Assembly (NCBI GenBank): GCA_905250885.1
Contig: CAJNOQ010001973.1
Location: 1-23,765, forward strand
Length of the DNA stretch: 23,765 bases
Origin: Didymodactylos carnosus
Lineage: Eukaryota; Rotifera; Eurotatoria; Philodinida; Philodinidae
Direction: 5' to 3'
The notes below the pieces were generated by a model. It was not told the origin of the DNA. It made no database searches and worked only from the letters and a program-made list of their open reading frames with translations. Numbering within the stretch: the stretch's first letter is position 1; each line of letters begins with the position of its first letter. A program made the position numbers and the translations under genes. This document shows positions 1 to 9,989 of this stretch, piece by piece.

Positions 1-330
1 AGGTTTTTCAAGAACTTCCAAAAAACTGAAGAACAAGGTTTGTGTTCTCTGAAAAACACAAAAGATGAAGATCACACTTTCTGAAGAACAACACTTTTGT
101 TCTTCAGATTTTTTGTTCTCTATAGGGAACAAATTGTTCTCTGAAGAACTCACTTTTTAAGACCGACCAAAAAGTTGAAGAACATAATTTTCGTTCATTA
201 GAGAACAATAATTTTTTTCTTCGCCTTGTTTTACATCTGTTCTACACAAATATCGGCTGAAGAACTCAAATTCTCGTGATTCCATTTACTTTAAGAACGT
301 GGCTGTCTGTTCATATATAGAACTACCGTC
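1..330. repeat. GAAGAAC/GTTCTTC motif array, left copy
   Basis: The heptamer GAAGAAC or its complement occurs about six times here (near 29, 80, 100, 138, 173 and 255), usually as CTGAAGAAC, with many additional GTTCTC and AGAAC half-motifs in both orientations. Several pairs form short palindromes such as GTTCTCTGAAGAAC. A matching array lies at 1810-2070, while the 1.5 kb between them has almost none. The window opens inside the array, so its true left edge is unknown. By arrangement it resembles the subterminal repeats of some DNA transposons; that is inference. Confidence 0.7.
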
Positions 331-803
331 ATAGAAGAGTTCGATCAGTTTGTTGGTATAAAAATTTATTAGTAAGTTGAAATGTAGTTATATTAATAAG
401 CAGAAAAGGTCATGCACCAAATAAGAAAAGTTTCTGGCATAAGAACAGAAAAACAGGTTTAGTTAAGCATAATACGGCATAAATGAGAAAATAATGTCAG
501 AAAGAGTAAAAACAATAGCTCACTTTGTGAGCAGCATACAAGAAAAATGTTAGTATAAAAGCATGCACCAGATTAGAGAGGGTTGAGCTAACTAGTACTA
601 CACAAAAAATCTAATCTTCAATGAAGTAATCAACCGCAACTCAACTAAACTACATGGTTGAGGAGAGAACAAAAAAGGTAGAAATCACAAACGCCGTAAA
701 TGGCAGACGGACAAACATGCAGAATTAAGAATAATGGTTGATAGATAACACACACGAAAGAAGAGAAATCTCATGAGTGTCTTAAAAATCTCCTCCTATG
801 TTC
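331..803. other. AT-rich stretch without recognisable gene
   Basis: This interval separates the left GAAGAAC array from the 3' end of the decayed minus-strand gene. Stop codons are frequent in the frames I read, and I see no motif, hairpin or repeat beyond A-rich runs. If the flanking arrays are the ends of one element, this is its 3' untranslated or spacer part. Confidence 0.4.
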
Positions 804-1782
804 TCAAGCTAACTGTAATTTTTTAATTAACGTTCGAACAGCGCTTTCACCACTAACCGCGAATTTTTTGAATAAAAGAAAATAAAAGAATTCATTAGTT
901 TTTTTTGTCCCTTGATAAAAATCAATATTGAACAAATGAAATAGATCTGCCCATATCACTACTGCTTCCAATGAATTAGCTGTTCTAATAAGATGATTTG
1001 AATCTAAACCAATTTTGAAATAAGTAACGGAATCATGACATACTAGTATAGACGGCCAAGAACTTCTTAGACCTTTTGGATCATTAATGTAAAAATTAAA
1101 AATAGTGCATGGGTTATTTCACTACATGCAAGGTGTGATTTTTTTAGTGCTGTAAGAAAATTCGAATTAGTCCACTCGTTTTAAGAACTAGATCTCATAA
1201 CGGTAAACAAACAATAGTTATTTATATTTCTTTTTAGGATTAGTACAGAAAGGACATCATTCATTATTCTCGACTGTCTCTTCTTAATAGCAAATGAGTT
1301 TCCAAAAAAACATGCATCACGCATTTTCTTAGCTGGAGCACGAACTGAAAGCTCTAGAACTGCTGGATTTTCTACGGCTGAAGTCTTTTTGACAGTCTAT
1401 GCTAAAGAATAAAAGCTCTTGTTCAAAATAGAAGGGTTATTGATTTCTTCTAGACTATTCTCTCCTTTCAAAAAGCTTTCCCTAAGTCCTTTAGAGGAAA
1501 ACAATATTGGAATCGGTCGCTTACTTTCGTGTCCACAATAATATATTGTTTACTTTCTTTAAAATATGCTAATATAATGCTAAGCGCTCGAAATGCAATC
1601 GGATCTAAGATGATAAAGTAAAGGTATGTGTGTTTCATTACAATCTATCGATGATGATGTACATACCACTATCAGTTACTGATATATTTTCTTTCAGTTT
1701 GACAGTATAAAAGGTGGTCGTTATTATCATTTGATCGCAATCATCGCCTCTTCTCAATTTGCGCCGATATACACATTTTCAT
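804..1782 (-). pseudogene. Decayed spliced gene of unknown family
   Basis: I do not recognise the protein. On the minus strand a possible start codon at 1782-1780 opens a frame that is broken by a TGA after 13 codons. The frame continues to a splice donor (GTAACT at 1679); a 75-nt intron ends in CATCTTAG at 1605, and the next exon resumes in phase through PIAFRALSIILAYFKES. A TGA at 1470-1468, a frame change, and a TAG at 1399-1397 follow. Open coding then runs to about 1225, a probable second intron ends with TTTTCTTACAG at 1150, and after another frame change near 1100 about 95 codons without methionine end at the TGA at 804-806, with residues such as INDPKGLRSSWPSILV and WADLFHLFNIDFYQGTKK. 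Long open stretches joined by splice signals show a former real gene. Its position between two GAAGAAC arrays suggests it could be the protein of a mobile element, but no transposase motif was identified. Confidence 0.55.
1605..1679 (-). other. 75-nt intron inside the decayed unknown gene
   Basis: Read on the minus strand, this segment starts GTAACT and ends with a pyrimidine-containing CATCTTAG. Removing it joins the codon split as A plus AT and keeps a single open frame on both sides. It is the best evidence that 804-1782 was a spliced eukaryotic gene copied at DNA level and not a chance frame. Confidence 0.5.
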
Positions 1783-1809
1783 GAATAACTATTTAATGGA
1801 CTGTGGATT

Positions 1810-2070
1810 CTTGGTCTCTGAAGAACAAAAATATGATTTATGTTCTTCAGAAAGCTGGGAAACAAAAATTATATTCTCTGAAGAACACGAATTCGTTTTT
1901 TGTTCTTTATAAAAATGAAGAACTAATTTTTTGAAGAACAAAAGCACTACTGGAGAACAAAAACGTGAAAATAGGCTGAAGAACATATATTCTGTTCTCC
2001 AGTTTTCAAAGAACACATTCGTGTTCTTCACCATGTTCTCCAAAGAACGGAAGAACAGATTTCTAACAGT
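1810..2070. repeat. GAAGAAC/GTTCTTC motif array, right copy
   Basis: About eight copies of GAAGAAC or GTTCTTC occur here (near 1818, 1842, 1877, 1915, 1933, 1976, 2022 and 2050), interspersed with GTTCTC and AGAAC half-motifs. Open frames across the array on both strands are by-products of the repeated motif. Together with 1-330 it brackets the decayed gene at 804-1782. Confidence 0.7.
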
Positions 2071-2698
2071 GTACCTTGTGGAAGTCCGATGTAAATGCGA
2101 AATATTCAGGTACTTACGCCTCCAAAAACTACGAATGATCTCCTACCGGACAACAAAACCGAGTTTTATGGAAACTACGATTTTGAGAATGGTTTCACCA
2201 ATACCATAAAGCCGCGAATCACCCAAAAACATCAATACACTTTGAAAACTGATGTTATAAACTGTTTTTTGATCATTTTTCAGATAGCGACAGAATCGTA
2301 TTTTTGCACTATTCTGAACCCGTCTTAAACCCTTAACAGTGACTCTATATGGTACCAAATAAATTTAACAAAAGCAAAATCTACCTTATCTCGAAGTTGT
2401 CCGATTCACACGTTTTTTCACCTATGTTAAACTATACGACATGTTATCCTCTCAACTAAAGATACTTCGCATTCTTTTTTCTATTTTCTCTATACCATTC
2501 AGATATATAGCGTCAACCTGTCATCACCACCTCACACTAAAAATCCAAAACAAGACCTAAATAGAAGTTACTATCAGGTATAAAAAAACTATAAAAAAAG
2601 CCTGTACAAGTGAATACAAAAAAGAACTCCCGTAACACGCTTTAAATCTTTTATAAACGTTTCTTTACTTCTGAAAGATTGTTTTTCACTCTCATTCG
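2071..2698. other. Spacer between right array and ADP-ribosyltransferase pseudogene
   Basis: Two overlapping frames of 70-80 codons are open on opposite strands (2095-2328 plus, 2143-2358 minus). Neither resembles a family I know and neither has convincing splice sites. The rest is AT-rich with no gene. Bases 2361-2690 show nothing beyond A/T runs. Confidence 0.35.
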
Positions 2699-3013
2699 TT
2701 AAGGATATCCCACAGTAAGATGCTCTTCACCCATCGTCAAGGCCCGCTTAAAATACTTTACACCACAAACATACTCACCTTTGCTCTTATAAACATGGCT
2801 TATATTACTTGGACTGGTAGCAATGTCTGGATGATCAGGTGGCAAACATTTTTCTCTTATTGTGAGAGATTTCGAATAATATTCCAAGCAAGATCATACT
2901 CGCCTTTGCTCTGGTAAATAGTGCTAATGTTACTGATGCTGTTAGCAATGTGTGGGTGATCAGGTGGGAAACATTTTTCTTTTTTTTCAAGAGATTTTGA
3001 ATAATATTCGAAG
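2699..3013 (-). repeat. Tandem TPR-coding units (about 125/126-nt period)
   Basis: The segment GAATATTATTC recurs on the minus strand 125 nt apart (3009-2999 region and 2884-2874), and the next equivalent codon block lies 126 nt further on (2758-2747). Each unit encodes the pattern EYYSKSL...PPDHP...IANSI..NIS..YKSKGEY. A period of 125 in place of 126 reflects a one-base loss at the same place in the first two units. These repeats end at the TAA just before 2699. Confidence 0.8.
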
Positions 3014-4350
3014 CACGATCATACTTCAACGCTTTTCTATTCAGTGCAATATACTCTTGTACAATCTCTCTGCCTTTACCCGTCGCTCTCATTTCTACAA
3101 CACAAACATTCGACTCTGCTCGACGAATAGTACTAATGTGGAAATGTCGCACCTAAGTCAAACAACACTTCCGCTTCCTCAGGGAAATGGCTGATGTGAC
3201 TAATGTCAACTACTACAATAGCATCATTCAGCTCACTCAGATTATACTCGATCTCAAACAAAACTACAACATCATCTGGAAGGTTTGCTGATTCACCCGC
3301 AAACTGCACAGCCACGTCACGATAGCCACTAGTTGAGAGAAAGCCATTTATCGAAAGCACTTTACCTTCATTCTTTTTTAGCTTCTCAAATTCCTTACTG
3401 GATAAACGCACGCCCCGATAGACTCGAAGCACATTCTCTTCTCGCTGTTTCATTTTTTCATATTCTTGTGCAAGACACGAACTAAGATCCACGATGAAGA
3501 ATCGAAACGAATACAGCTCTTCAATATCTTCTGTTCGTAGTACTTCATTGATGAGTTATAAACAAATGACGATTTTGTATACCATCAAATGGCGTCATCG
3601 CGTTGGTAGGAGTCTTTAAACTTTTGAATAAGTTTCAGTTGTTTCCTGTTGCCTTGATAGTATTCTTGACACTTCTGAATCATCTGTTGTTTGCCATGAT
3701 GATCAGGTAGCATTTGCATGGTGAGGTCTTTGAACAGCTCGAACCAAAGATAGTACACTACTTCTTCGGATAAATCACAAGTCCACTTCTGGTGCGTATA
3801 GAAGCTGAATGACTCCATTAGTTTCTCACCTATTCCAGCATTCTTTTTGATGGATTCGATGAGTTCTTCGTATGAAGCGACCAGTGTGATGATTTTCGAG
3901 GATTCGTCTTGTAGAGATTTGTCTCGGTTCATGCAAAAAATGAAAATGCAATCGATTTGAGAGAGAATCTAGATATGAGGAAGAAGATCTTTGGCATGTA
4001 TGTCTGATGTCACAGCAAATACTTGTTCATTCTGGAAATGTCTGACGTGGTCAACACATGGGTGTGTGGCAAATGACGAAAACATTGACTTCTCTCAGCA
4101 TTTTCATTGTTCGCTTTGCACCTTCATTCGAATCGATGTTGGTATCAAACCAGATGAGTGTTACACTCTCTTTGCTTTCATCATGTGGTGTTCTCTGAGG
4201 AGGAGAAGTTGTTGGTGGCACTGGATGTAGCGAAACTGTAATTGTCGAAGATGTTTGTTCTGTATTCTCATTCTCACTGGTTTTTGAATGAGTAGGAGAT
4301 GACGTTTTAGAAGTGTCTGATGCTACTACTGTTGACTTTATGGCTTGCAT
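2699..4350 (-). pseudogene. Arginine ADP-ribosyltransferase with C-terminal TPRs, inactivated
   Basis: Arginine-specific ADP-ribosyltransferases move ADP-ribose from NAD+ to protein arginines. The likely start is the ATG at 4350-4348; a Ser/Thr/Pro-rich leader and a region around TLIWFDTNI follow, then the linker typical of bdelloid members. The catalytic domain (about 3500-3133) keeps all three key elements: Arg in LRVYRG (3417-3415), the STS motif in GFLSTSGYRD (3336-3328) and the ExE glutamates in PEEAEVLF (3177-3169). Downstream are three kinesin-light-chain-like TPR units of about 42 residues, two with PPDHP. The frame is broken many times: a shift near 4060, TAG at 3971-3969, TGA at 3587-3585, a one-base loss near 3550, a shift near 3140, and one-base losses before the first and second complete TPR units (near 3010 and 2885). 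It cannot yield a full protein. The family assignment is strong; function of the ancestor in bdelloids is not known to me. Confidence 0.88.
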
Positions 4351-4574
4351 TTTGTTGGTTGATGATGTTTTGGTCAGTGGCTTGCACAGGATAGTAAAAT
4401 ATGGATTTTGCAAGGATTACACACGAATGCAGTAGAAAAAGTAAGGATCGGCCAGTGGACTAAATGAAAAGGTTTAAGTGTCAAAAATACAAGAATACAA
4501 AATAAATTTTAGAGGAAAAGTGAAAAATGGCTAGGCATACGGACATCAACTCTAGAAGTAGACAAAAACTATTT

Positions 4575-5010
4575 ATACCAGTTTTCCATAGGTGTTCGAT
4601 GATGCTCTTCTCAATAGCATGGTTCTTGAGTAACGAAAAAGTTTTCTAGAGGGTTTTCAGAGATCTGGTCTCTGGAAAACCATCTTGAAAACTGTTTCGT
4701 TACTCGAAATCATTCCGCTGGAAAGACCATTGTCGAAAACCTATAGAAAACATGCTTGGGAGCGTTTCGTTTGTTTTATCCTGAACTTTAAATTTTTAGC
4801 AGAAAATTGTTTGTGTGAATCCCAAAATCTAAGAAAATTGTAGAATTGAAAATTTAGCCACCAAAACGAGATGAATTATACGTCATTCGACGCAGTTTTT
4901 TGCGCTGATTCCGAATATATTATTAGTCTTTGTTTCCAACGTTTCTAAGCAGGAGAAAAACCTAAAATATCTCAAAAAACCAAGAATTTTTGGAAAACCT
5001 GTAACTCCAG
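4575..5010 (-). repeat. Dispersed repeat family, copy A (with internal foldback)
   Basis: Read on the minus strand, this segment is colinear with 10010-10490 on the plus strand. Shared blocks include TATTCGGAATCAGCGCAA followed by a GCATCGAATGA-like block, GGTTTTCCAAAAA, AGAAACGTT, and an internal dyad. In copy A the dyad is GAGTAACGAAAAAGTTTTC (4628-4646) against its near-complement ending at 4706, around a core of AGAGATCTGGTCTCT. Outer arms (about 4582-4625 and 4715-4762) also pair. No coding content is seen; it looks like a non-autonomous inverted-repeat element. Confidence 0.6.
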
Positions 5011-5039
5011 TTCGGAACATTTTATGCTACTTTATGCTA

Positions 5040-5330
5040 ACTGTAAAACAGGTAAGATAGTTAAGTATTTTTAGGAAATCCGTTCGGAAACCTTTTTTGA
5101 CGGTTTTCGAAAATGAAACTATATGAAACGGATAAGCGTTTTCGAGAGTTCAGAAACCTTTTTTTGACGATTTCCGAGGAAAAAGTCGAAAGGGAATAAA
5201 ATGGGTTTCCGAAGCAGAAAAAGGTTTAGAAGAGTTCGGAAACCCTTTCTTCGGAAACGGATAAGCGTTTCATATAGTTTCATTTTCGGAAACCAGTTAA
5301 ATGTTTCCTAGAATACGGTTTTTTTTTAGA
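5040..5330. repeat. Dyad- and direct-repeat-rich segment
   Basis: ACGGATAAGCGTTT occurs twice in the same orientation (near 5138 and 5260), while GAAACTATATGAAAC near 5117 is found inverted as GTTTCATATAGTTTC near 5267. GTTCGGAAACC is repeated near 5082 and 5231. The stretch can fold on itself and has no coding potential. It adjoins copy A and may be a second element or an extension of the same one. Confidence 0.55.
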
Positions 5331-5416
5331 GTGCGAGCTGTTTTGTTTGGTTATGACAATTTGACATTGTATATTAATAAAGAAGAAAAAAAGACAAACT
5401 AATTTGATTTTGTATA

Positions 5417-6382
5417 ACCTACAAGGCAAAAGTAATTGGACAAAGCGTATCTCCATTTTTCTTATGAACTTCTAGCCGTTTGTCGTGTATCTTATTTCAA
5501 CATCTCAATTTGCAGAGAATTGTCAGTTCTAGAATCTTATGTGGTCAAAAACATTTTAGTAGGCAGCACAGAAAAATTACACGTTCTAGAAAATACCATC
5601 TTTTTCTCTTTCCAAACTAACGAGGGGACCTCGCGAACTGTCACATCGATTTTTCAACCAAACCTAGTGAGTTATAGGTTATCAACTATGCTGAATCTGA
5701 ATATCATAGTGGTAGCTATACAGAGGCCTTAAGAAAGCCAGTTTTTCAGAAACTCTAGAAAGTAACCAAAACCTTTCTTAATTTAGCATGATTGTAGCCC
5801 GCAAATTTCTGATTAAAATTCGACATCTCCCAGCTCTACACGATCTTTCTTTGCAAAGTTATACAATTTACAAGAAAAGCCCTAAATGTTCATTGTTAGC
5901 TCAAAGCTACAGAAATAAGAAGAAATTAATTTAGGGCATTTCTTGTAAATTCTATAATTTTGTAAAGAAAGGTCGTGTAGAACTGGAAAATGTCGAATTT
6001 TTAATCAGAAATTTGCAGGCTACAATCATGGTTCATTAAGAAAGGTTTTGGTTACTTTTTAGAGTTTCTGAAAAACTGGCTTTCTTAAGGCCTCTGTATA
6101 GCTACCACTATGATATTCAGGTTCAGCATAGTTGATAATCTATAATCCACTAGATTTGGCTGAAAAATCGATGTGACAGTTCGCGAGGTCCACTCGTAAG
6201 TTTCTGTGTTTCATAGAGCCATTCACTGCTCCGAGACTACAAGTGATACAAAATTTTTGAACGCGTATTTAGGAAGTACTTTAAATACAGATTCTAAATA
6301 ACACTTTCTGATTTTTTTTACAACCTTTTATTCACAAGAAAAATAGAGAGTCGCTTTGTCTAATTACTTTTGCATCGTAGGT
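5417..6382. mobile_element. 966-bp foldback element flanked by TA, Tc1/mariner-like ends
   Basis: The element begins ACCTAC at 5417 and ends GTAGGT at 6382, and is bordered by TA on both sides (5415-5416 and 6383-6384), as expected for a TA target duplication. Left arm 5417-5886 and right arm 5930-6382 are inverted copies around a 43-nt loop. Pairing is strong in the outer 45 bp (including CAAAAGTAATTGGACAAAG on the left) and in the inner 270 bp (5615-5886 with 5930-6200); about 130 nt between these blocks have diverged between the arms. The AAAAGTAATTGGACA string and TA target are typical of Tc1/mariner elements. There is no transposase frame; the open frame at 5436-5732 is a by-product of the arm. 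It is therefore a non-autonomous (MITE or foldback) copy. Confidence 0.82.
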
Positions 6383-6654
6383 TAGATTTTGGAGACAACT
6401 ACTGACTCGCATATGAGAATACGTATCCATAAAATCATTCTAGGACACATCACTCTTAACACAATCCACTAATATGAGGCAACAAAACTTACTTTTATAT
6501 CTGTATCAATTCAAAAATTTTTTTACTATATTTTACAAAAAATTGTTTATTCTGTTGACTGTAAGTCTATGAGTATACGAAATAAATTACATCCACATAG
6601 TAGCTAATGACTGTGACGGACGTACATACACATAGTCATGAGACAAGTACTGAC
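6383..6654. other. Spacer between foldback element and NBEAL fragment
   Basis: AT-rich sequence with no motif I can name. A frame open from 6607 leads into the first recognisable neurobeachin-like exon, so the pseudogene may begin slightly upstream of 6655. Confidence 0.35.
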
Positions 6655-6730
6655 TACCATCTGATAAAAAAAGAAAAAACAGTAATTGGTTATAAATGTT
6701 CGCTAATAACAATTACATCAGTAATTGAGG

Positions 6731-6801
6731 ATAATTTTCTATTTAATTTATTCATTATAAACCATCATTTTCTATTATTTTTTTTTCTATTTTTATTTTA
6801 G
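6731..6801 (+). other. Retained intron of the NBEAL fragment with altered donor
   Basis: The PH coding frame runs to 6730 and resumes at 6802, after a long T-rich tract ending TTTTAG. Joining these positions gives Glu-Gly-Ile-Phe in frame, as in the family. The intron starts ATAATT where GTAATT would be expected, suggesting a G-to-A change that killed the donor. Confidence 0.55.
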
Positions 6802-7065
6802 GTATATTCAAAATAACAAATAAACATGTGTATTTTTTTGATTCTATCTCGTCAAATAAAAATGATTTAAAATATCCACTTCACTGGTTACAAGATATTC
6901 ATTTGAGACGTTACAATTTACGATCATTGACACTTGAATTTTTTTTTAATTGATCAAACAATTTTTTTATTAAATTTTGATAAAAAAACGCGTCGACAAA
7001 TCTATCAGAAATTAATATCATTACGTTATGAAAAGTGTCATTTGATGATCCATCTGGAGTCATGA

Positions 7066-7182
<117 letters not shown>

Positions 7183-8089
7183 TAGATAGTCCTTTTTTGT
7201 CTTTTAAGTTTAATATATAAGTTATATATATATCAATTTTTGATTTTCTCTAAGATTCTACGTCGCCGATTTCATTCATTTGATAGTTAATAGCTAAATA
7301 TTCTTGATAGTCCAAATGATGTAAAAGAGTTAATACCGGAATAAATTTATTTAAATGAATGGATTGATCTTATTTTTGGTTATAAACAGCAGGATCAAGA
7401 AGCAATTGATACTTATAATGTATTCATGTATTGTTTGTACGAGAAAGTCATTGATGTCGATGCTATTAAAGATCAAATAACGAGGCAAGCAATTGAAGGC
7501 ACCCAGGTGACTCAACACGGCCCGTAAACGGCTGTAAAATCGTTTTACAAATACGTTATTCTCCATATATGGCTATCGTAACCAATGATCTGGACATGAT
7601 TCAAAATTTTGGTCAGATACCATCGAAACTATTATTCGAAGAACATCCAAAACGAAAGAGCAAATACTTATCGGATGTAAAGTACAAGGAAAGTAAAGTC
7701 CAGTTTCATTTGTTCCTGATCTTGAAATAACATCAAAATTATCTTCTACTAGTCACGATGTCAAATATTTGTTTAGTGGTGATCATTGAGATTTTAGTTT
7801 ACGTGTTTATAGTGTATTGAAAAATAAAATTATTTCAAGTGTAATCAAACATCTTGATATCGTTACATGTTTAACATTAGATTCTACCGGGACTATCCTT
7901 GTTTCCGGTTCAAAAGATAAAATATCCATCATTTGTCACGTTCAAGGAATGACAATAACGACGCTAACAAATAAAAATAGTGTAGTTTAACATTAGTACC
8001 AATAAATATACCGTATGGACATGATGCTGAAATAACATGTGTAGCTATATCGATTGAACTAGATATTATGGTATCCGGTTCACTCGACG

Positions 8090-8178
8090 GTAAGTTTTTT
8101 TTAAACTTAGATTTTCTCTTTGATAATATTAATTTGAATAAGAAAACAAATAGATTGGTATCACATCGTCTTTGATAG
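8090..8178 (+). other. Retained 89-nt intron in WD40 part of the NBEAL fragment
   Basis: A canonical GTAAGT donor at 8090 follows GSLDG coding sequence, and the acceptor TTTGATAG ends at 8178. Removing it yields SLDGTCNTYTVKSGT, matching the WD40 continuation known from NBEAL proteins. Its intact signals show that this part was copied with introns. Confidence 0.65.
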
Positions 8179-8230
8179 GTACATGCAACACATACACAGT
8201 CAAAAGTGGTACAAGTCAAAAAGATGGCAT

Positions 8231-9238
8231 GAATGAAGAAACCTCAAAATTAGAACAGTATTATAATTTTATGGAATGTGCCGAAATATGTGAAAGAGAC
8301 TAAATGAGACTTTTTTATTGAAAAATTCAAAATTCTAAAGACAAAATTAAGATACAAACAGATATAAAAAAATACACAAGTAACAGATGTAATTACTGTA
8401 TGTAATTAATCAAGATCACAAACATATCGTCAAATGAAGATCAGTTGAAGGATAATCGAGTGTACCATTAGTTATTTGGAACGTTTCTTTTTTGATAACT
8501 ACTTTAGAGCTTGTTGTTCGAAAAAATCGTTGGACAAAACTTACTTTTATATCTTGAATTGAACATGCATACACACATACATTTGAACATTGTGTTACAT
8601 ACACACATATTGTGAGTAGTCGTGCATACACACATTCCATAACATATTGTGGTCAGTTTCCCAACGAACACCGACCGAAGGGAGGTGTGAGCGTTTTCTT
8701 TGATTCAAAGTTATCGAAGGTCATTCGCAGGTATAAGTTTCTAAAGCCATAGACCGACCGAGTGCAAAAGAACGCTAGCTGATGTGTATATGCATGGAAG
8801 GACCGACAGTGTGAAAAACTGTCATATTGCAGACGAGCGTTACGTCGGACCGATAGTACAACGAAAACTAGACCACTAGCTGACCTACTGCAGATCATCG
8901 GATCTTAATTTGTTAGGAACGGTGTTCGGATGATTGTGGAGTAGTATATTGAAAATGTCGATGGTTTAATTTATCGATGCATTCAGTTGTCGCGAGATTG
9001 AGAGGCGTAAAATAATGACTTTGAGTGAGATTTAGGAGCAACCCTGTTGGTCGAGATGTATTTTGACTTGGTTTCCGTTGTTCTCTTGTTTTTCAGATAC
9101 TGACTTCGATATGTAGGTTAGACACCCACAACTATGAGAGTGCAATACGCAACCTTTAAAAGATCTATTCTCAACTAGACAGTAGACATTATAGTGTAGT
9201 GTCTGCGGAACAGTATATGAAAAATATAGTAAGCTCGG
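8231..9238. other. Gene-free stretch with a GACCGA-rich patch
   Basis: No protein family or RNA gene was recognised. Bases 8640-8930 are less AT-rich than their surroundings and carry GACCGA five times between 8670 and 8850, mostly as ACCGACCGA or GGACCGA. CATACACACAT-like strings occur near 8567-8635. The open frames here are short and look random. Confidence 0.4.
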
Positions 9239-9282
9239 GTGGCTAAGGGAAGTTGTTGTGCAGTTGGGTGGTCCTTAGCCAC
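9239..9282. other. Perfect 10-bp stem hairpin
   Basis: GTGGCTAAGG at 9239-9248 is exactly complementary to CCTTAGCCAC at 9273-9282, leaving a 24-nt loop. It is not followed by a T run and does not form a tRNA cloverleaf. It could be a relic of a foldback element or a structured transcript. Confidence 0.6.
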
Positions 9283-9989
9283 GCTACAATAAAATCGACT
9301 TATAGTCAATGGACAGAGTGAATCGACCTGATTCACGTTATTTATTGTATTTTAAGTAAAATACAGATTTTACCATTATTCGAAACAAAATAAAACAGGT
9401 ACTGTAAATTACAATGTATATATTCTTATATTATTACAATACATGTATTCTTTTATTATTCCTTCTTTGTTTCAAGCTTTTAAGTAGAAGCACTTGAATA
9501 TACATTGTAGCATAGATGTAACTACGGGGGGGAGGCACAGTGTGCATCCAGGCGGACATTAGGTAGAAAAACGAAAATCGAGTTTTCAATGATTCAAATA
9601 GCGATAAATATACTTCGAAACATGCTCTATCTGATGGCATAAAATGTTTTGTTATAAAGCTTATGTAGCGTGAAAAATCAGTCAATCAAAAATTAGCCTG
9701 AAATAGTAATATCGGTGCGAAAAATGAAATCTTCACAGCAGTCAATGAAGCTGTAATCAAAAACGACATATACTCTAAATCTGCATGGCATCAGCTATAG
9801 ATTAGTAAAAAAATTTTAAATTGGACTTATGATAGTTGAGAAAATTAAAAGAAGTTTTTCTCAAGCGATTTTCCGAAGGTCTAAGTTTAGTAACGTGAGC
9901 GCGCGAAAGTTAGAGAAGGTGAAAATTTAAGCAAACTTTCACAAAATTTTCTCCTATATGTCCTGCATCTATAGTGAATGCGCAAAAAT
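9283..9989. other. AT-rich stretch without recognisable gene
   Basis: An open frame on the minus strand (9434-9685) shows no family resemblance. A seven-G run lies near 9526. A weak dyad, GTGAAA with TTTCAC, is near 9919-9942. Nothing else is supported. Confidence 0.35.

Noticed and set aside
1789..2209. Overlapping open frames on both strands across the right array
   Set aside because: They are made by the repeated GAAGAAC/GTTCTTC motif and encode low-complexity peptides.
2699..4350. Functional ADP-ribosyltransferase gene with short introns
   Set aside because: The breaks are single-base shifts and stop codons with no GT-AG pairs that would remove them, so splicing does not explain them.
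5436..5732. 98-codon open frame on the plus strand
   Set aside because: It lies wholly inside the left arm of the foldback element, and the inverted copy on the other arm does not conserve the frame.
7351..8219. Minus-strand open frames
   Set aside because: They are shadows of the NBEAL-like coding blocks on the plus strand.
9239..9282. Hairpin as transcription terminator
   Set aside because: The setting is eukaryotic, there is no T run after the stem, and no gene ends next to it.
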